Assembly (NCBI GenBank): GCA_016839165.1
Contig: CP069300.1
Span: 6,706,001-6,770,000, forward strand
Source of the DNA: Bradyrhizobium sp. PSBB068
GTDB lineage: Bacteria > Pseudomonadota > Alphaproteobacteria > Rhizobiales > Xanthobacteraceae
Length of the DNA stretch: 64,000 nt
Reading direction: 5' to 3'
Every line of letters begins with the position of its first letter. Within the stretch, counting starts at the first letter, position 1. Below are positions 1 through 8,295 of this stretch, piece by piece. The position numbers and the translations under genes were made by a program. Under the pieces are notes generated by a model. It did no database searches and was not told the origin of the DNA. It saw only the letters and a list, made by a program, of their open reading frames with translations.

Positions 1-1305
1 GGCGTCAACCAGCTGCTCACCGATCGCCGCGGCGCGGCGACGCCGTTCGACTACGCCAACCAGCAGACGGCAAGCGTCACGGCCGGCTTTACCAAAACAT
101 TGACCAACGGCGTCGACCTCATCGTCGACGGCGGCTGGCGGCAGCGTGAGACGCAAAGCGGCTTCTTCGGCACAGTGCCGACCATCAGCTTCGCCTCGAC
201 CTACAACGATGCGGCGCTGCAGACCTGGTCGCTGACACCGCGGCTCAGCATCAAGAACGTCGCGTTCGGAATGCCGTCGACGATCCTGACCGGCATCGAC
301 TATTACGATTCGACGTTCCGCGAGGCGCGCGGCGCCTATCAGGGCGTCGACCCCTTCCACATCTACAACATCGAGCAGCAGACCGTCGCCGGTTACTGGC
401 AGCATACGCTGGGTCTGTTGCCGACGACCGATTTCTCCTACGGCGCGCGCGTGCAGAATACCAACGTCTCGGCGCGCGACCGCTACGACCCGAACGCGCC
501 GTTCGCGTTCGACACGCAGGCCTCCCCGCTCGGCAGCAACGAGACGCAGTACGCTGCACATGTCGGCATCGAGCATCGCTTCACCGACACCTTCTCGGTG
601 TTCGGCCGCGCCGCGCGTGCCTTCCGCACGCCCGATGTCGATGAGCGCGTTTTGTCAGGCCCGGGCTTCGACGCGTTCTTCAACCCGTTGCCGCAGAACT
701 TCCAGCTCAAGACCCAGACGTCAGAGGACGTCGAGGGCGGCTTCCGGGTCAAGACCAACCTGTTTCAGGTGCAGACCAGCGTCTATCTGATGGACCTCGA
801 GAACGAGATCCATTTCAACCCGGTGCTGTTCTACAACGTCAACCTCGACCCCACGCGGCGCTATGGCTCCGAGACCAGCGCATCGCTCAAGGTCAGCGAC
901 AGCGTCACGCTGCGCGGCGGCATGGCGATCACCCGTGCCGTGTTCCGCGACGGCATGTGGGCCGGCAACGACGTGCCGCTGGTCTCCCGCTACACCGGCA
1001 ACATCGGCCTGACCTGGAATATCTGGCAGAACTATCTGGTGTTCGACGCCACGGTGCGGGCCTGGAGCTCGCGCATCATGGACAACGATCAGGCCAACAC
1101 CCAGAGCCGGATCCCCGGCAACGCCACCGCCGATCTGAAGCTGAGCGGACAAGTCGACCGCTTCTTCTGGTCGCTCAGCGTCAACAACCTGTTCAACGCG
1201 CTGTACTACGACTACGCCATCGCGAGCTCGTTCACGGCCGGCCGCTTCTCGGCCTATCCGCTGCCCGGCCGCACCTACATGGTCAAGGCCGGCGCGACCT
1301 TCTAG
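1..1305 (+). CDS. TonB-dependent outer-membrane receptor, C-terminal part (5' end outside window)
   Basis: The frame is open from the first base, so the gene begins upstream of the window; the internal TTG at 100 is not a credible start. The visible 434 residues are a beta-barrel C-terminus: alternating aromatic and polar strands, loops rich in N, D and G, a late segment WSLSVNNLFNALYYDYA that matches the conserved 'NLFN..Y' strand of TonB receptors, and a terminal strand ending in GATF with a final Phe, the outer-membrane assembly signal. Family members import iron-siderophore complexes, cobalamin, other metals or glycans using TonB energy. The plug domain and TonB box are not visible, so the ligand cannot be inferred. 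The call as a TonB receptor is firm; substrate is open. Confidence 0.9.
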   Translation, partial: GVNQLLTDRRGAATPFDYANQQTASVTAGFTKTLTNGVDLIVDGGWRQRETQSGFFGTVPTISFASTYNDAALQTWSLTPRLSIKNVAFGMPSTILTGIDYYDSTFREARGAYQGVDPFHIYNIEQQTVAGYWQHTLGLLPTTDFSYGARVQNTNVSARDRYDPNAPFAFDTQASPLGSNETQYAAHVGIEHRFTDTFSVFGRAARAFRTPDVDERVLSGPGFDAFFNPLPQNFQLKTQTSEDVEGGFRVKTNLFQVQTSVYLMDLENEIHFNPVLFYNVNLDPTRRYGSETSASLKVSDSVTLRGGMAITRAVFRDGMWAGNDVPLVSRYTGNIGLTWNIWQNYLVFDATVRAWSSRIMDNDQANTQSRIPGNATADLKLSGQVDRFFWSLSVNNLFNALYYDYAIASSFTAGRFSAYPLPGRTYMVKAGATF

Positions 1306-1416
1306 AGCCTGACTGGCGCGGCGGAGTGTGACCGGCCGCGCCATCTCCTCACGTTACAAGCGCCAGGGAACTGAGTAGAATTCCGGCAGATGATTTGACC
1401 CGTGCAGAGGAAACGC

Positions 1417-1587
1417 ATGGCCAAGGCAGGAAAGACAAGCAAGGGCGGCGCCACGGCTCGCGACAAGCCCGACGACAAGCCAAAGAAGCCGCCGCCGCCA
1501 GCGGCGTCTCAGGACGACGATTACGAGGATGGCGACATCGCCACGCCGAAGCTCGACCGCTACGGCAATGATGACGAGCCGTTGTGA
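1417..1587 (+). CDS. Small lysine/proline/acid-rich protein, function unknown
   Basis: A 56-residue reading frame. I chose ATG 1417 because GAGGAAA lies four bases upstream; a GTG at 1402 would add five residues without a better site. The protein is highly polar: a basic N-terminal half (MAKAGKTSKGG), a PKKPPPPAA linker, then an acidic stretch DDDYEDGD and a charged end. It has no hydrophobic segment, signal or cysteine, so it is probably a disordered cytoplasmic protein. I do not recognise a family. The good ribosome binding site and biased composition argue for a real gene, although such a short frame in GC-rich DNA could be fortuitous. Confidence 0.5.
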   Translation: MAKAGKTSKGGATARDKPDDKPKKPPPPAASQDDDYEDGDIATPKLDRYGNDDEPL

Positions 1588-1610
1588 GCGATGAACGATC
1601 CATCCCCACG

Positions 1611-1732
1611 GCGTCCCGGCGAAAGCCGGGACCCATACTCCGCGGCGGATGTTGGGAATGGGACTCGTTGTTCCACCGTCACTCACCAAGGACCGTTCGT
1701 GGTTATGGGTCCCGGCTTTCGCCGGGACGACG
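1611..1732. repeat. Family A palindromic repeat pair (REP-like)
   Basis: Two copies in inverted orientation, about 1611-1637 and 1704-1732. Each contains the imperfect palindrome CCCGGCGAAAGCCGGG or its complement followed by ACCCATA. The same pair recurs near 15331, 43099 and 50879. The right copy overlaps the 3' end of the leftward ATP-grasp gene. Confidence 0.85.
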
Positions 1733-2992
1733 TGTTGAGGGATCGTGCAAGAAATCCTCCCCCTCGATTGTCCTGATGCTCCCGCGATCGAGCAGGTGCG
1801 CGCCGAACCCCCCGCGCGCCAGCGATGCGGCGATCGGCGGCGAGGCCAGCAGCAGCGCGGCCGTCATCCCGAGCGGCACGGCGCTGAGCCAATCGAGCCG
1901 GACCGGCGTCAATTCCTCGGCGCTGCCCCGATAGAGGCCTTCACCCGCAGCGATCCGGCCGCATTCCCGGATCAGGTCGCGCCGCGTGCCGTCGCGCGAG
2001 GCGCTGCCGAGCAGCGCCTGCATCGCAAGGTGCGTCCGCACACCGGCGCGGCTCTCCCCCAGCGGCGCCGGGGTCTCGCCGCGCGAGACCCGCAGCAAGA
2101 GATCGACCAGATCAGTGCCGGACTGGTAGGCGTTCATCGGCTCGACCAGCCGCGGATTGCAGTCGATCAACAGCGGGGTTGCGCTGTCGAGCGGCATGAT
2201 GACGTCGACCGAGAGCGCGCCGTGCCAGCGAAGATGCGCACCGATGGTCTCGAGATTGGCGCGGATCGCCGGCCGGCTTACGCTCTCCTTGATCGCCTCG
2301 CCGCCGCCGACCCCGGCTGCGATCTGCCGGTAGGCATGGAAGCCGACCAGCGTGCCGCGGCAGAACACCGACTGCGCCTTCGCGACCGTACCGGTGATGA
2401 GATCCTGCGCCAGCACCTCGCCGGCAAAATCGCCTGACGATTCGAGATCGTAGAGCGCGCGATTGAGATCGCCGGCGTCGCGCACGAACCAGATGCCGCG
2501 GCTCGCGGTGCCGACCGACGTCTTGACCACGGACGGAAACTGCAGGCCGTCGCGCAGCTCCTCGGCCGAGGTCACGATCCGGGTCGGCGGCTGCGGCTGG
2601 CCGAGTTGGTCGAGCAGCCGGCTGAAGCCGGCCTTGCTGTGCACGGCGCGATAGGAGGCGAAATCCGGCAGCGCCAGACCAGTGCGCGAGGTCAGCCGCG
2701 CCGCGGCGCGGGCGAACAGGAAGCCTTGCTCATGGGTCGGCAGCAGCACGTCAAAATGCTGCGACGCCAACAGCTGCTCGACGAAGCGCAGGTAGCCGGC
2801 CGGATCCGACCGCAGCGGCGGACAATGGTGGTACTTGCGGACAAAGCGGGAATAGCGGGCCAGGCACCAGCGTGAGGGATCGCAGACCTCGACGTGATGG
2901 CCGGCCAACCCCAGGATCGTGATCGCCTCCCGGCCGGAGGTGCTGGAGCCCTCTGACACAAGCACCCGGAGCGGCTTCTTGGCGTCGATCAT
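1703..2992 (-). CDS. ATP-grasp domain protein (carbamoyl-phosphate-synthase-like fold)
   Basis: A 429-residue protein. The N-terminal 110 residues form a Rossmann-like pre-ATP-grasp part (RVLVSEGSSTSGREAITIL, typical of the biotin carboxylase/CPS-like group). The central region has ATP-grasp features: FPSVVKTSVGTASRGIWFV (lysine and Gly-rich loop, about residues 150-172), and DCNPRLVEPMNAY (about 277-289), the metal-binding 'xNPR' motif. Family members ligate a carboxylate to an amine or thiol through an acyl phosphate. The hydrophobic segment LGMTAALLLASPPIAASL near residue 380 could be membrane-associated. The last 10 or so residues (RRPGESRDP) are the translation of a family A intergenic repeat and the TAA stop at 1703-1705 lies at its edge, so the native C-terminus was probably shorter. 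Neighbours give no substrate clue. Confidence 0.8.
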   Translation of the reverse strand: MIDAKKPLRVLVSEGSSTSGREAITILGLAGHHVEVCDPSRWCLARYSRFVRKYHHCPPLRSDPAGYLRFVEQLLASQHFDVLLPTHEQGFLFARAAARLTSRTGLALPDFASYRAVHSKAGFSRLLDQLGQPQPPTRIVTSAEELRDGLQFPSVVKTSVGTASRGIWFVRDAGDLNRALYDLESSGDFAGEVLAQDLITGTVAKAQSVFCRGTLVGFHAYRQIAAGVGGGEAIKESVSRPAIRANLETIGAHLRWHGALSVDVIMPLDSATPLLIDCNPRLVEPMNAYQSGTDLVDLLLRVSRGETPAPLGESRAGVRTHLAMQALLGSASRDGTRRDLIRECGRIAAGEGLYRGSAEELTPVRLDWLSAVPLGMTAALLLASPPIAASLARGGFGAHLLDRGSIRTIEGEDFLHDPSTRRPGESRDP

Positions 2993-3153
2993 GGCCGATC
3001 ATCACCGCAGCCCCGCACTTTGTCGCCGCCTTTAATGCCGCATGTGTCGATCCGGCACGCCCGCGCCGGGGGCAGCCATGCACCTGCGTTCATGGACAAT
3101 TAGCGGCCAGCCTCTATTTTCTGGCGGCCCTGCCGGGCATTACTTTCATTTGA

Positions 3154-3199
3154 CGCGTTTTCTTCACGCGAACCGGTATCCACTTCGCTTGAAAACGCG
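3154..3199. repeat. Inverted repeat element upstream of the MFS gene
   Basis: A perfect 9-base inverted repeat, CGCGTTTTC at 3154-3162 and GAAAACGCG at 3191-3199, encloses CACGCGAACCGGTATCCACT. I recognise this sequence style as a short element scattered through Bradyrhizobium intergenic DNA (from memory, not searched). It lies 25 bases before the start of the MFS gene and would be in its leader if the promoter is further upstream. Confidence 0.6.
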
Positions 3200-3223
3200 C
3201 TGGAAGATGGGGTTGTCTCAGCA

Positions 3224-4456
3224 ATGGTCGACATTCTGGCCGCACCGCAGCAAGCGAGAACCGACAGCGCGCTGCGCACCCTGACCGGGATTTCGGTCGC
3301 CCATTGGGTCAGCCATTTCCATATCTTCGTGCTGCCGATGCTGTTCCCATTCCTGAAGCAGCAGCTCGGCGTCGGCTATGTCGAGCTCGGTTTCGCGCTG
3401 ACGGTGTTCGCGGTGGTGTCGGGCCTGACCCAGGCGCCGATCGGTTACCTTGCCGACCATATCGGCGCGCGCAAGATCCTGCTGGTCGGGTTGACCGTCG
3501 GCGGCTGTGCGCTGATCGGACTCGGCCTGCATCTCAGCTACACCTCGCTGATCGTCTGTGCCGTGCTGCTCGGCCTCGCCAACAGCGTCTATCATCCGGC
3601 CGACTACGCGATCCTGTCGGCCCATATGGATGAGGCGCGGATGGGCCGCGCCTTCTCGATCCATACCTTTGCCGGCTTCCTCGGCGGCGCGGTGGCACCG
3701 GCGATCATCGCAGCTCTCGTCGCCTCGATCGGCGGCCACGGCGCGTTGATCGTGGCCGGCGCGGTGGGACCTTTGGTGGCGCTGTTCCTGATCGTGCTCG
3801 GCATTCCCGATGCCGGCGCCAACAAGACCAAGGCAAAGGACGATACCGCAGCCAAGGCCAGCGTGATCACGCCGGCGCTGATGGTGCTGACCGCGTTCTT
3901 CACGCTGCTGAGCCTGTCGACCTCGGGCATCAACAATTTCGGCGTGGTCGCGCTGATGGGCGGCTACGGCGCCTCGTTCTCGACCGCCAACATCGCGCTG
4001 ACCGCACTCCTCGGCGCCAGCGCCGCGGGCGTGCTCGCCGGCGGCTATCTCGCCGACTGGACCCATCGCCACAGCCAGCTCGCCGCGGCCTGCTTCGCGG
4101 TCAATGCCGTGCTGGTGCTGCTGGTTACGCTGGTGAGCCTGCCGCCGGTGGCGCTGACGCTTACGCTCGGGCTCGCCGGATTCCTCGGCGGCGTGATCGC
4201 ACCGTCGCGCGACATGATGGTGCGCAACGCCGCGCCTCCCGGTGCCGCCGGCCGCGCCTTCGGCATCGTCTCGACCGGCTTCAACTTCGGCGGCATCGTC
4301 AGCCCGCTGCTGTTCGGCTGGATCATGGACCAGCACATGCCGCATTGGGTGTTCGGCGCGTCGGTGGTCTTCATGGTGCTGACCGTGCTGCTTGCGTTGG
4401 TCACCGAGCGCAAGCCGCAGGCCTCCGGGTTTACGATCCAGGCGCAGCCCCGTTAG
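3224..4456 (+). CDS. MFS transporter, Fsr (fosmidomycin resistance)-like
   Basis: A 410-residue integral membrane protein with about twelve hydrophobic segments and the major facilitator motif region 'GYLADHIGARKILL' between segments 2 and 3 (about residues 75-88). The signature ANSVYHPADYAILSAHM (about 122-138) resembles the Fsr subgroup, where a YHP motif lies at the same place. Members export small organic compounds by proton antiport; fosmidomycin efflux is the best-known case, but most homologues have no known substrate. The gene stands alone, preceded by about 230 bases holding one inverted repeat and followed by the convergent CYTH-CHAD gene only 33 bases away. Family confident, substrate unknown. 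Confidence 0.88.
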   Translation: MVDILAAPQQARTDSALRTLTGISVAHWVSHFHIFVLPMLFPFLKQQLGVGYVELGFALTVFAVVSGLTQAPIGYLADHIGARKILLVGLTVGGCALIGLGLHLSYTSLIVCAVLLGLANSVYHPADYAILSAHMDEARMGRAFSIHTFAGFLGGAVAPAIIAALVASIGGHGALIVAGAVGPLVALFLIVLGIPDAGANKTKAKDDTAAKASVITPALMVLTAFFTLLSLSTSGINNFGVVALMGGYGASFSTANIALTALLGASAAGVLAGGYLADWTHRHSQLAAACFAVNAVLVLLVTLVSLPPVALTLTLGLAGFLGGVIAPSRDMMVRNAAPPGAAGRAFGIVSTGFNFGGIVSPLLFGWIMDQHMPHWVFGASVVFMVLTVLLALVTERKPQASGFTIQAQPR

Positions 4457-4489
4457 GGCAACCGCACGGATCGCCTGTGGACGCCGGCG

Positions 4490-6097
4490 TCACCGGCCCC
4501 AGAACGCGGGCGCCGTCTTGAACCGCCGCCAGCTCTTGCGCAGCGTTTTCGCCATCGCGATCTGATCGCGGGCCAGCCAGCCGGCCATCGCGCCGATGCC
4601 GAGATGAAGTTCAGGCTGGTCGTCCTGCCGGATGGTTTGGAGCAGCACGCGCGTGCTTCCGATGTCGCACACCCGGCCCAGACTGCTCTGCAGCCCGGCG
4701 AGCCGCTTCACGTAGCGCTTCGCCGGTGCGTGGGCTGCATAGAGCGGCAGGAAGAACTCCGCCGCATAGCGCAACTTCTTCAGGTTGATCCGCAGATTGT
4801 GCTGCGCATGGATATCGAGCCGCCGGAACCGCGCACCACGCTTCAATGTCTTGCGGTGCAAGCGTTCCAGAATGCGATCGGCAAGCACCGGCATCGGTTG
4901 CGACAGGATCGCCAGCGCTTCGCTGTCGATCTCGTTGCGCCAGCTGCGGCGCTCCACCAACTGCCCCAGCGAGAGCAGGAAGCGGCTGCAACGGGGATCG
5001 GCTAGAACGTCCTGCAAGGCGCCGTAGCTCGACTTCTGGCGCTGTTCGACCGCTTGGCGGAGACCGCCGAGATCGATATCCGGTACCGCTTTGACCAGGC
5101 GGGTGATCGTCGTTTCGGCGAAGACGTCCCAATCCCGGGTCTGGCCGAGTTTCCGCATCAGCCATTTGGCTTCGCCGTTGACCGCCAGAAATGCCGGCGA
5201 TGGAATGTCGCGTCGGAACAGCGCGCAGATCGTCCGCAAGCGCCGCAAAGCCACGCGCATCTGGTGCACGCCTTCGGGATCCGAGCCCTGCTCGGCCACC
5301 GCATGATTCTTCAACAGATGATGCCAGCAGGACCCTACCAGCAGCGCGATGACGTCGTCGACCGCAAGCTCCGCGGTGATGCCCGACAACTCGGCCTTCG
5401 CCGCGGATGGCGCGACATCGAACGCGAGCGCATAGCCGCGTTCCGCCTTGCTGCGCGTACCAATCTGCAACGGCGCGGCGTCGAGCAACTGCGTTCCGAG
5501 ATCGAACAGGACGCCGGCATTGCCGCTCTTCAGTTCGATCTCGATTTCCGACAGCACCTCCTGGCGTGCATCGGCCTCGATCGTCCCCTCGTCGAACGCG
5601 ACTTCAACCGACGCGTCGGGCAGATCGAGTTGTCGCGCGTGCCGGCGCACCTTGGTCGCGAACACCGGCACCAGCGCGTCGTTGCTCAGCGCCGCCACGA
5701 CATCGCCGACCTCGTCGGCGGGGAACAGCGCGAGGTCGGGGGTGATGCCGGCAACCGGCATCTCCCACTGGCGTCGCTTCAGGGGCTGCCCGTCATCGGG
5801 TGGAAGCTTCAGCGTCTGGATGAAGTTCTTGCCGCTGTGTCGCACGCGTAGCGACATGCCCCGCTGAAACAGCAGGCGCTCCGCCGTGTCGTAATACACG
5901 GTTTCCAGCCGGTGATATGCGCCGCGGTTGCGCGCATGCTGCACGATACAGGGCGCCTCGCGCAGCTTTTCGAGGCTTCCTTGCGGCGCAAGCAGCTTGA
6001 GCTCGAACTCCGCCTGATCGCCATGCCTGACGGCAATAGCAGTCCCTGCATCGGTCACGACCGGCCGCCGTCCATTCAATGATATCGTTCCCCTCAT
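4490..6097 (-). CDS. CYTH-CHAD domain protein, putative inorganic triphosphatase
   Basis: A 535-residue two-domain protein. The N-terminal CYTH domain (about residues 28-210) carries the diagnostic ExExK motif as EFELK at 30-34, followed by the YYDT, R and K residues that line the triphosphate tunnel. The C-terminal CHAD domain (about 235-520) is alpha-helical with repeated conserved histidines and basic residues (VHQMRVALRRLRTI near 277-290; NLRINLKKLRYAAEFF near 440-455). CYTH enzymes hydrolyse or bind triphosphates; CHAD domains bind polyphosphate. The fusion equals E. coli YgiF in layout. The start is uncertain: ATG 6097 has little ribosome binding site, while a TTG at 6079 has GAGGGGA eight bases upstream. 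Confidence 0.85.
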   Translation of the reverse strand: MRGTISLNGRRPVVTDAGTAIAVRHGDQAEFELKLLAPQGSLEKLREAPCIVQHARNRGAYHRLETVYYDTAERLLFQRGMSLRVRHSGKNFIQTLKLPPDDGQPLKRRQWEMPVAGITPDLALFPADEVGDVVAALSNDALVPVFATKVRRHARQLDLPDASVEVAFDEGTIEADARQEVLSEIEIELKSGNAGVLFDLGTQLLDAAPLQIGTRSKAERGYALAFDVAPSAAKAELSGITAELAVDDVIALLVGSCWHHLLKNHAVAEQGSDPEGVHQMRVALRRLRTICALFRRDIPSPAFLAVNGEAKWLMRKLGQTRDWDVFAETTITRLVKAVPDIDLGGLRQAVEQRQKSSYGALQDVLADPRCSRFLLSLGQLVERRSWRNEIDSEALAILSQPMPVLADRILERLHRKTLKRGARFRRLDIHAQHNLRINLKKLRYAAEFFLPLYAAHAPAKRYVKRLAGLQSSLGRVCDIGSTRVLLQTIRQDDQPELHLGIGAMAGWLARDQIAMAKTLRKSWRRFKTAPAFWGR

Positions 6098-6516
6098 GGT
6101 CTATGAACGTTTCATGACAATGACAAGGCATATTGCCGTTATCCCAGCGTGTAATAGCCGTAAAATGTATCAAAAATACCGCTTTAAGTCGCATTTGTCC
6201 GGGTTGCCAGCCAAGGGCGAAGGGGCGTGCTACACGGGCGCGCGGCGTTGTTCATTCCGATCGCCGCGACAAAATCTGCTTGAGGTCGGCGTCTCGCTTC
6301 TGTCTCGCGCAGGAGGACCAGCGCGTCGTCGGCAGTATCGGCCGGAAGGACCTGGTGCGCGGGCGCGCCCGCTCGGCGGAACAAATTTCCGCGGCATGGT
6401 GGCGCGCGATCCAATCGCCGCCAGCGCATTCCAGAGCTTCATCGGCGCTGGTTGACAGCACGATGGGGTCGCCGATGATGCCGGACAATCAAAAAGCAGC
6501 CCCGGGATGAAACGCC
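6098..6516. other. Intergenic region without a supportable gene
   Basis: A 419-base gap between the divergent CYTH-CHAD gene and the amidohydrolase. Its first 100 bases are AT-richer than the surroundings (for example TGTATCAAAAATACC), as expected for a promoter region of one or both genes. Short frames here have no ribosome binding site or protein-like composition. I see no repeat pair or RNA gene. Confidence 0.5.
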
Positions 6517-8235
6517 ATGACCTCGACCCCAGACCTCGTGATCCGCGGCGGCACCATCGCCGATGGCAACGGCGGCGAGCTCTATGAAGCCGATGTCGCA
6601 ATCACCGGCGGCAAGATCGCCGAAGTCGGCAAGGTCTCCGCCAAGGGCAAGGAAGAGATCGACGCGCGCGGCAGGCTGGTGGCGCCCGGCTTCGTCGACG
6701 TCCACACCCATTACGACGGCCAGGTGACCTGGAGCCAGGACATCACGCCGTCATCGCAGAACGGCGTCACCACGGCGATCATGGGCAATTGCGGCGTCGG
6801 CTTCGCGCCGTGCCGGCCGAGCGATCACAACCGGCTGATCCAGCTGATGGAGGGCGTCGAGGACATTCCGGAGCCGGTGCTTTCCGCCGGCATTCCCTGG
6901 GCGTGGGAAAGCTTCCCCGACTACATGGACTGGCTGTCGAAGCGCAGCTTCGACATGGACATCGGTGCGCAACTGCCGCATGCGGCGCTGCGGGTCTATG
7001 TGATGGGCGAACGCGGCGCACGCCGCGATCCGGCAACGCCCGAGGACAACAAGCAGATGGCTGCGCTCGCCGGCGACGCGGTGCGATCGGGCGCGCTGGG
7101 GTTCTCGACCTCGCGCACGCTCAATCACCGCACCTCGACCGGCGACTACACGCCGACGCTGAAGGCGGGCGAGGACGAACTGACCGCGATCGCCGGCGCG
7201 ATGCACGGCGTCGGCCGCAGCGTGCTGCAATTCGTGCTCGACCAGAGCACCGTCCACGAAGACCTGCCGATGATGCTGCGGGTCGCCGAGAACACCAAAT
7301 GCCCGATCTCGTTCTCGGTCGCGCAGGCCGACAAGGCTCCGCGGCGCTGGCGGCAGACCATGGACACCATCAATGAAGCCGCCGCGCGCGGCCTGTCGAT
7401 CACGACGCAGATCGCGGCGCGGCCGGTCGGGCTGTTGCTCGGGCTGGAATTGTCGCGCAACCCGTTCCAGACCCATCCGAGCTATCGCGAGATCGCGAAG
7501 CTCCCGCTGGCGGAGCGGCTGACGCATCTGCGCCGGCCCGAGATACGCGCCGCGATCCTGAGCGAGAGCGCGACGGCGACCGACGATCCGCTGTTCTTCC
7601 GGCCGAACTACGACAAGATGTACCTGCTCGGCAATCCGCCGGACTATGAACAGCCGCCGGAGAACGCGCTCGGCCCGCAAGCGCGCCGCCAGGGCCGGCA
7701 GCCGGAAGAGCTCGCCTATGATGCGATGCTGACCGACGAGGGCCGCGGCATGCTCTATGTGCCGTTCCTGAACTACGCCGACGGCAACCTCGACGCCGTG
7801 CACGAGATGCTGCGCGAGCCGAGCGCAGTGCCCGGCCTGTCCGACGGTGGCGCACATTGCGGCATCATCTGCGACGCCAGCTTCCCCACCTATCTCTTGA
7901 CGCACTGGACCCGCGACCGCAGCCGCGGCGACAAGCTCTCGATCCCGTTCGTGATCGCAGCGCAGTCGCGCAAGACCGCGCTGTCGGTCGGCCTCACCGA
8001 TCGCGGCGTGATCGCGCCCGGCTTCAAGGCGGACGTCAACGTGATCGATTACGATCGGCTGCATCTGCATCCGCCGAAGGTGCATTACGATCTCCCGGTC
8101 GGCGGCCGCCGCCTCTTGCAGCAGGTCGACGGCTACGACGCCACCATCGTCTCCGGCATCGTCACCCAGCGCGAGGGCAAGGCCACCGGCGCACGGCCGG
8201 GCAGGCTGGTGCGCGGCGCACAGGGATTGAACTGA
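6517..8235 (+). CDS. N-acyl-D-amino-acid deacylase / D-aminoacylase-family amidohydrolase
   Basis: A 572-residue cytoplasmic metal-dependent hydrolase (amidohydrolase superfamily). The N-terminal beta-sandwich begins DLVIRGGTIADGNGGE; the metal-binding HxH appears in FVDVHTHYDGQ (about residues 66-76); the conserved Cys segment GNCGVGFAPC (about 91-100) matches the D-aminoacylase group, where the Cys is a metal ligand. A late SDGGAHCGI (about 442-450) supplies the conserved Asp. Length is slightly longer than classical D-aminoacylases (about 480). The reaction expected is hydrolysis of N-acyl-D-amino acids, or possibly another cyclic or acyl amide. It faces a convergent MFS transporter, so uptake and hydrolysis of one substrate class is possible. 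Family firm, precise substrate not. Confidence 0.85.
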   Translation: MTSTPDLVIRGGTIADGNGGELYEADVAITGGKIAEVGKVSAKGKEEIDARGRLVAPGFVDVHTHYDGQVTWSQDITPSSQNGVTTAIMGNCGVGFAPCRPSDHNRLIQLMEGVEDIPEPVLSAGIPWAWESFPDYMDWLSKRSFDMDIGAQLPHAALRVYVMGERGARRDPATPEDNKQMAALAGDAVRSGALGFSTSRTLNHRTSTGDYTPTLKAGEDELTAIAGAMHGVGRSVLQFVLDQSTVHEDLPMMLRVAENTKCPISFSVAQADKAPRRWRQTMDTINEAAARGLSITTQIAARPVGLLLGLELSRNPFQTHPSYREIAKLPLAERLTHLRRPEIRAAILSESATATDDPLFFRPNYDKMYLLGNPPDYEQPPENALGPQARRQGRQPEELAYDAMLTDEGRGMLYVPFLNYADGNLDAVHEMLREPSAVPGLSDGGAHCGIICDASFPTYLLTHWTRDRSRGDKLSIPFVIAAQSRKTALSVGLTDRGVIAPGFKADVNVIDYDRLHLHPPKVHYDLPVGGRRLLQQVDGYDATIVSGIVTQREGKATGARPGRLVRGAQGLN

Positions 8236-8251
8236 GATAGGTGCGGCAATG

Positions 8252-8280
8252 CACCCTCCCCTGGAGAGCAGGGGAGGGTG
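8252..8280. terminator. Strong hairpin between convergent genes, possible bidirectional terminator
   Basis: A perfect 11-base inverted repeat, CACCCTCCCCT (8252-8262) and AGGGGAGGGTG (8270-8280), with a 7-base loop. It lies between the stop of the amidohydrolase (8235) and the stop of the leftward MFS gene (8296). There is no T-run, so it may equally be an intergenic repeat that blocks readthrough or stabilises 3' ends. Confidence 0.5.
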
Positions 8281-8295
8281 AAGCGTGTGCCTGCC

